Part shown: positions 24,141-28,357 of the stretch, one piece after another | Numbering within the stretch: position 1 is the stretch's first letter | Layout of the letters: every line of letters starts with the position of its first letter | From: Myxococcota bacterium | Lineage (GTDB): Bacteria > Myxococcota_C > UBA6777 | DNA: 28,357 nucleotides | Direction of reading: 5' to 3' | Assembly (NCBI GenBank): GCA_963169055.1 | Contig: CAUJFU010000159.1 | Location: forward strand, 1-28,357 | The notes under the pieces: model-generated | The model's database searches: none | The model's input: only the letters and a program-made list of their open reading frames with translations | What the model was told of the DNA's origin: nothing | Translations under genes and position numbers: made by a program

Positions 24141-25157
24141 ACGCTCTCCCTTGCCCCCTACCCCGAACTCCAACCCGCCATCTACCTTGTCCCTACACCC
24201 ATCGGCCACCTCGACGATATCACCTTGCGCGCCCTCCGCACTCTCGCCACCGTCGACCGCATCGCCGCCGAAGACACCCGCAGCGCCCGCCTCTTGCTCA
24301 ACCACTTTGGCCTACAAAAGCCTCTTTCCTCCATGCACCGAGACAATGAATCTGCCCGCACTTCCGCATTGATCGACGCCTGTAAACAAGGCGAACGCAT
24401 CGCCTACATCAGCGAAGCCGGTATGCCCGGGATATCCGACCCGGGTTATCTGCTCGTCCAAGATGCCATCCTCTCCGCTGTCCCTGTAATCGCACTGCCC
24501 GGCCCTTCCGCCTCGATCACCGCACTTGTCGCAAGCGGCCTCCCCACCGACCGCTTTCTCTTCCTCGGCTTTCTCCCCCACGCTTCTGCTCGCCGCAAAC
24601 AAGCCCTTGCCCCTTTTGCTTATCTTCCCCTCTCCATCGTCCTTTACGTCTCCCCACACCGTATCTCCGAAGAACTCGACGATATCCGCTCCGTCCTTGG
24701 CGACCGCCAAGCCTGCATCGCCCGCGAGATATCCAAGTTCCACGAAGAATATCTGCGTGGCTCCCTCTCCTCCCTTCAACTCGAACTCGCACAACGCACC
24801 CACAAGCTCGGTGAGATGGTCCTGATCCTCCAAGGCGTCCCCCCACAGATCGCCGCCCAAGCCCACGCCATCCTCCAAGCTCAAATCTCATCTCCTGCGT
24901 TGTCACCCTCCGACTCGACATCTGCGACTGTTTCCCTCAATCCATCCGCCCCTATCACCATCCTCTCGCCCACCGATCCCACGCCCCTCGACGCAGACGC
25001 TGCCCTTCAACAACACGCCCGCCAACTCCTCCAAAGCAACGCGCCCCTCTCCCAAATCGCCAAACAGCTTTCCCACCACTGGCCGCAGATCACACGCCAA
25101 CAAGCCTACGCCCTCCTCCAAACGCTCCGTCATCCCGATGAAACCAGCGATGTCTAA
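24135..25157 (+). CDS. rsmI: 16S rRNA 2'-O-ribose C1402 methyltransferase RsmI
   Basis: RsmI is a SAM-dependent methyltransferase of the tetrapyrrole-methylase fold that modifies the ribosomal decoding site. The protein has 340 residues, longer than the usual 280-290. Motifs are YLVPTPIGHLDDITLRAL (17-34), EDTR (46-49), SEAGMPGISDPG (93-104; the first Asp of the usual SDAG is Glu here) and LPGPSA. After LGEMVLILQG there is a Ser/Thr/Pro-rich linker, then a helical end (LLQSNAPLSQIAKQL) matching the C-terminal helix-turn-helix domain of RsmI. The start has AAGG 8 nt upstream inside the duplicated junction segment and overlaps the mini-ORF stop. Confidence 0.94.
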   Translation: MITLSLAPYPELQPAIYLVPTPIGHLDDITLRALRTLATVDRIAAEDTRSARLLLNHFGLQKPLSSMHRDNESARTSALIDACKQGERIAYISEAGMPGISDPGYLLVQDAILSAVPVIALPGPSASITALVASGLPTDRFLFLGFLPHASARRKQALAPFAYLPLSIVLYVSPHRISEELDDIRSVLGDRQACIAREISKFHEEYLRGSLSSLQLELAQRTHKLGEMVLILQGVPPQIAAQAHAILQAQISSPALSPSDSTSATVSLNPSAPITILSPTDPTPLDADAALQQHARQLLQSNAPLSQIAKQLSHHWPQITRQQAYALLQTLRHPDETSDV

Positions 25158-25166
25158 TTTGTGAGG

Positions 25167-25185
25167 TGTGGGGCAACGCTCCACA
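25167..25185. terminator. Hairpin between convergent rsmI and DUF4105 genes
   Basis: TGTGGGGC and GCTCCACA pair with one G-T wobble around an AAC loop, in the 51-nt gap between two converging genes. There is no T-run on either side in the correct place, so it is at best a weak or factor-assisted bidirectional terminator. Confidence 0.35.
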
Positions 25186-25208
25186 AAACCAAACCCAACA
25201 AGCGGCGA

Positions 25209-26825
25209 CTATTCGGAGAGGGGCGAGGAAGAAGAGGCAGGAGCAGGGCCGTAATAGAAGCGGAAAGCGGCAAGTCCGAAAAGCGCGATGGCAACGACAT
25301 AATGGTGGGTATTCATTTGGATTGGGAGGCGGAGAATCGGTTTCACGATCAAGTACAACATGCCGAGCCAAGCGTGCGCAATCAAATACAGCCCAAGGAT
25401 GCGACGTGTCGAAGGCACTTCCCAACGCTTTTTGGTCAACAGCAAAAACGGAAGCCAATGCAGAGGGTGGTACATCAAAAGGTTTGCATTGCGCGGTGGT
25501 TCAGGCATCCACGTAAAAAACATCATCGCGGCCAACGCGGTGCCAAGAGACGCTGCTACAAACAGATACAGCCGTAGCCACCGACGAAACGCAGGGCGCG
25601 CCCACAACAATAGGCCCAACAAAAACCAAAACCCGCCCATTCCGTAAGCGAGCGGCGCAGGCTCTATGCGCATCGCCTCACCTGCTTTTCGTTGATACAA
25701 CGTCGATGCGGGCGAGGCCAACAATCTTCCACGCGACACCATCCACTTTGAATCGGCCACGTAAGATTCCAAGTACACAGGCAAAAACATATCATCCCAT
25801 CGGCGCAGCGGACGATCTGCAAAGGGTCCCATCCCAAAGTCCATCAAGATCATCAGCACAGGGTTTGGCGTGGTGCGCTGCATGACGTGTTTTCGATAAG
25901 TGTTGGGGCTAAGCGTCAAGGCATCTTCGCGAAACACCGGACCCATCGCGTAATGCAACGCATCACGTAGCTTGGTTGAGCAGTTTTGCCGATAATGATC
26001 ATATCTGTAAAAGCGGTTCTCTGGGCGCGCATGGTGTCGCAAAAAGTGCAGCAGCAGCCGTATCTCCTTGGCGCGCAGATGCAGCGTGCGAAACTGGAAC
26101 GTGCGATCGGTGTACTGATAACCGCGCAGCAAATAGTTGTGCGGGATCACACTCAGCCAATACTGCATCTGATTGCGCAGATAATCACGCAACAGCTTCA
26201 CAGGGTTGTTCCCCGAAAAAGTCCCGAAGTTGTAAGTCATATCATGCCCAAGCAACCGATCTCGAACACGCAAGGCATTGTGGCCAAAGTACGTAAACAG
26301 CCAATTTCCCGGACCGATCGTCACGAGATCGATGCGATAGCGTTGCAAGATCCGCTCATCGCTTTCTTGTGCAGGATCGAGCCGACGCCATCCCCGCCGT
26401 CTGATGCGATTAGGCCGACCCCATCGATCTTTTCGCACATCCCGCTGTGTCGGAGAGGGGCGAACAGGCAAAGGAACAGACGGCATCGAAAAGCGTCTAT
26501 CAGGCCGAGAGGTGGGAGAATATGGGCGTGGGTCGGGCGAAGGGATGGGAGAATCAGGCGGAAGCTCAGGCAACCAATCACCGTGCTTGAATTGAATCGT
26601 GTGTTTCTTTGAATCGCTCGGATGGACGGGCTTTGGCAGCGTTGCTTTCGACATCGGATGGATGGGCTTTGGCAGCGTTGCTCTAGAAGTCGGAACGCTT
26701 GTGGGTGGACGAGCATACGTATCCGATACCGCGAACAAGCAGAGGCCAAGCAAGACAGCAAAGGCCCCATACATCGGTAAATAACGCAAACATCTCGAAA
26801 AAACGACGTGTAATTTGAGGATCAT
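25209..26825 (-). CDS. DUF4105 / Lnb-type membrane protein
   Basis: The protein has 538 residues. A signal anchor lies at about 18-36, then a Pro-rich segment to 150 with an ATLPKP[IV]HP duplication. The DUF4105 domain is at about 160-330: IGPGNWLFTYFGHNALRV with His182, DMTYNFGTF, and HYRQNCSTKLRDAL with Cys282. These His and Cys residues suit a papain/NlpC-like catalytic pair. Four or five membrane helices follow at 393-409, 419-439, about 455-463, 476-499 and 507-525. DUF4105 is now described as the N-terminal periplasmic domain of Lnb, a lipoprotein N-acyltransferase reported from Bacteroides, so N-acylation of lipoproteins is a reasonable but unproven role. The start is the ATG at 26825, with a weak AAAGAG 12 nt upstream; Met18 is an alternative. 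The gene converges on rsmI. Confidence 0.82.
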   Translation of the reverse strand: MILKLHVVFSRCLRYLPMYGAFAVLLGLCLFAVSDTYARPPTSVPTSRATLPKPIHPMSKATLPKPVHPSDSKKHTIQFKHGDWLPELPPDSPIPSPDPRPYSPTSRPDRRFSMPSVPLPVRPSPTQRDVRKDRWGRPNRIRRRGWRRLDPAQESDERILQRYRIDLVTIGPGNWLFTYFGHNALRVRDRLLGHDMTYNFGTFSGNNPVKLLRDYLRNQMQYWLSVIPHNYLLRGYQYTDRTFQFRTLHLRAKEIRLLLHFLRHHARPENRFYRYDHYRQNCSTKLRDALHYAMGPVFREDALTLSPNTYRKHVMQRTTPNPVLMILMDFGMGPFADRPLRRWDDMFLPVYLESYVADSKWMVSRGRLLASPASTLYQRKAGEAMRIEPAPLAYGMGGFWFLLGLLLWARPAFRRWLRLYLFVAASLGTALAAMMFFTWMPEPPRNANLLMYHPLHWLPFLLLTKKRWEVPSTRRILGLYLIAHAWLGMLYLIVKPILRLPIQMNTHHYVVAIALFGLAAFRFYYGPAPASSSSPLSE

Positions 26826-27110
26826 TTCAATCGACGACTCTTTCTGTGTAGGGTTTCTGCGATATCCTGATAGGACGTGATCGATACGGGGTCAAGGGAG
26901 CCACGCTCCTTGCGGGGAATGGGGCAGCACCCCACGCCACTGAGCCAACCGCGAAACTCCGACGAGAGCGACGGAACATCGAGGGCTTGCAAGTCCTCGC
27001 GCCGAAGCGCAACCTTTGGGGACGTTGAGCGGGCGTCTACGGTATGGGGCGTTGAGCGGGCGTCTACACAAAGCACCCACAGCGCAACAACAAACGAGGA
27101 AGCGAGGAAG
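26826..27110. other. Divergent intergenic region between the DUF4105 and S41 peptidase genes
   Basis: This 285-nt gap must hold promoters for both flanking genes; none was convincing. It contains two G/C-rich hairpins, GGAGC/GCTCC at 26897-26909 and TGGGG/CCCCA at 26920-26934, and an 18-nt direct repeat. A minus-strand frame (GTG 27076 to 26822) overlaps the DUF4105 start as ATGA, but no ribosome site precedes it and the peptide is not recognisable. Confidence 0.5.
27023..27067. repeat. 18-nt direct repeat, period 27 nt
   Basis: CGTTGAGCGGGCGTCTAC occurs at 27023-27040 and again at 27050-27067, 44 nt before the S41 peptidase ATG. It could bind a regulator twice on one face of the helix or be a simple duplication. 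Confidence 0.8.
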
Positions 27111-28357
27111 ATGTTGAAGTGTCCGAAGAAATGGAATCCAACGATGACGGCGATCTGGGCATTTGTTGCATGGATCGGGATGTTTCCGATGACAACATCC
27201 GCGCAGGTGGCTCAAAACAAGCCTGACCTGACAAACAGCGCTGCGAGCGATCCGCAAGATCTTTTGGTGGTCTCCAAAGAACTCCCGCTTTTGCGCTGGA
27301 TGATCAGTCGACTGCCCCAAGCCTACATCGATCCAGCGCAATTCGACCCACCTCGGATGCACCGTGCAGCGTTGGAGCGCTTGGCTTACTATGTGACCGA
27401 TATTTGGGTGGATTTCTCGTCTGAGAGCAAAGGCATATTCACCCTCCACGTCGGCTCTCACCGCAAAGACTTTGCGATCGGCAGCTTCTTTGGGATCTTG
27501 GATGTTTGGATCAAAGCGCAAAAGATCATGCCTTTCATCAAAGAGCATTATCGGGGATCGGTGACTGCGCAACAGATGGACTATTACATGGTGCAAGGCA
27601 TCCTGTCGACGTTGGACAAGCAAACGCGACTGGTCGATGTATCGGGGCAAACAAATGCCAAAAGCCTCGTACAACCCGGAATGATCGGCATCCTGTCTGA
27701 CATGAAGGGTGGAAAGCTGATCATCCAAAAGGTATATCCTGATTCACCCGCCGACCAAGCCGGCTTGTTGCGCGGCGATCAGATCGTCCAGATCAACGGC
27801 GAACCTGTCTTGCCGACCCTGACACTCGATCAGTTGGTCCCGAAGATGCGAGGGTTCCGAGGGACACGCTTGGCTCTTCATCTTTTGCGCAAAGGCTGGA
27901 AAGCTCCCCAACGCATCGTGTTGATCCGCGCCCAGATGCAGGCCCCTCTTGTGGTCGCTCATCTGCTCCCGGGGCGGATCGCGTACATCCGTTTGCGCCA
28001 ATTCAGCCAAGGCGCAACGGCGATGATCCGCGAAGAAATGGGCCGACTGCGCCGCCAGATCGAAGGCAACTTTCTTGGACTGATCCTCGATCTTCGCAAC
28101 AACCCCGGGGGCCTTGTGATCGAAGCCGTCGCGATCTGCTCGATGTTTGTGGAAAAAGGAGAAGTGACTTCGTTTGTTGGTGCTCGCATTCCGCGCAAAA
28201 CATACAACGTCACTGGAAAAAACACCGAAGAAAAATATCCCCTCGTTGTCCTTCTCAATGGCCGCTCCGCTTCTGCATCCGAATTGCTTGCAGGTGCGCT
28301 GCAAATGCACAATCGCGCTGTCATCTTGGGCCGCCAAAGCTACGGCAAAGGCACTGT
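27111..28357 (+). CDS. PDZ/S41 C-terminal processing peptidase (3' end outside window)
   Basis: The frame runs from the ATG at 27111 to the right edge (415 complete codons). GAGGA lies about 10 nt upstream and a second AGGA adjoins the start. A hydrophobic N-terminus (TAIWAFVAWIGMFPMTTSA) is a signal peptide or anchor, so it acts in the periplasm. A PDZ domain lies at about 188-275 (VYPDSPADQAGLLRGDQIVQING). The S41 core follows, with LILDLRNNPGG (324-334), the catalytic serine in SASASE (386-391) and the general base Lys413 in SYGKG. CtpA/Prc-type proteases trim or degrade periplasmic and secreted proteins. The region before the PDZ (about 80-170) is longer than in short Ctp proteins. Leucine is mostly TTG/CTG here, unlike the CTC-rich genes at 6658-11279. 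It is divergent from the DUF4105 gene. Confidence 0.93.
   Translation, partial: MLKCPKKWNPTMTAIWAFVAWIGMFPMTTSAQVAQNKPDLTNSAASDPQDLLVVSKELPLLRWMISRLPQAYIDPAQFDPPRMHRAALERLAYYVTDIWVDFSSESKGIFTLHVGSHRKDFAIGSFFGILDVWIKAQKIMPFIKEHYRGSVTAQQMDYYMVQGILSTLDKQTRLVDVSGQTNAKSLVQPGMIGILSDMKGGKLIIQKVYPDSPADQAGLLRGDQIVQINGEPVLPTLTLDQLVPKMRGFRGTRLALHLLRKGWKAPQRIVLIRAQMQAPLVVAHLLPGRIAYIRLRQFSQGATAMIREEMGRLRRQIEGNFLGLILDLRNNPGGLVIEAVAICSMFVEKGEVTSFVGARIPRKTYNVTGKNTEEKYPLVVLLNGRSASASELLAGALQMHNRAVILGRQSYGKGT

Noticed and set aside
26318-26334. TCACGAGATCGATG, similar to the palindrome core
   Set aside because: It lies in the DUF4105 coding sequence and the second half (CGTG) is not intact.
26822-27076. Minus-strand 84-codon frame overlapping the DUF4105 start as ATGA
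   Set aside because: It starts at GTG without a ribosome site, includes the 18-nt direct repeat and GC-rich hairpins, and the peptide resembles nothing I know. The overlap may be chance.

Overview
The window looks like chromosomal DNA of a Gram-negative bacterium of the myxobacterial / former deltaproteobacterial kind (Myxococcota, Bradymonadota or a relative; this is inference). Reasons: long proteins with an N-terminal zinc finger, a GYF_2 domain, a disordered Pro/Ala/Ser linker, one membrane helix and periplasmic TPRs, an architecture known from the Myxococcus gliding proteins GltI/GltJ (AgmX); a complete-looking lower mevalonate pathway; selenocysteine factor SelB; and an outer-membrane-type beta-barrel protein. 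No rRNA, tRNA, CRISPR array, phage gene or intact insertion sequence was seen.

Layout. 1-5080 (minus strand): two membrane proteins with N-terminal zinc fingers. The first is cut by the left edge and carries GYF_2. The second carries six degenerate periplasmic repeats that I do not recognise. 5346-11279 (plus): a promoter, then a DHH phosphoesterase, a 1120-residue zinc finger-GYF_2-TM-TPR protein and a secreted TPR protein, probably one operon. 11280-11923: a long intergenic region with C-rich repeats and two related palindromes. 11924-18045 (plus): a tight mevalonate operon with HMG-CoA synthase, a MarR/GbsR-like regulator, mevalonate kinase, diphosphomevalonate decarboxylase, and one reading frame joining phosphomevalonate kinase to a polyprenyl diphosphate synthase. 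18054-18738 (plus): a promoter carrying a third copy of the palindrome, then a small beta-barrel-like protein. 18750-21905 (minus): a very long disordered membrane protein with C-terminal TPRs. 22118-25157 (plus): selB, a 28-codon mini-ORF made by duplication of the selB/rsmI junction, and rsmI. 25209-26825 (minus): a DUF4105 (Lnb-type) membrane protein. 27111-28357 (plus): a PDZ/S41 C-terminal processing peptidase cut by the right edge.

How the genes fit together. Acetoacetyl-CoA would be turned into HMG-CoA by MvaS. HMG-CoA reductase is not in the window. Mevalonate would then be phosphorylated twice and decarboxylated to IPP, and the fused prenyl synthase would elongate it to a C20 or longer prenyl diphosphate. 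IPP isomerase is also absent. The regulator inside the operon and the three related palindromes (11396-11423, 11856-11871, 18061-18075) suggest a local regulon joining isoprenoid supply to an outer-membrane protein. The zinc finger/GYF_2/TPR proteins look like parts of an envelope-spanning apparatus.

Most noteworthy: the regulator/palindrome arrangement, the kinase-prenyltransferase fusion with its in-frame repeat linker and internal start, the six-fold periplasmic repeat, and the duplicated stop-start junction between selB and rsmI.
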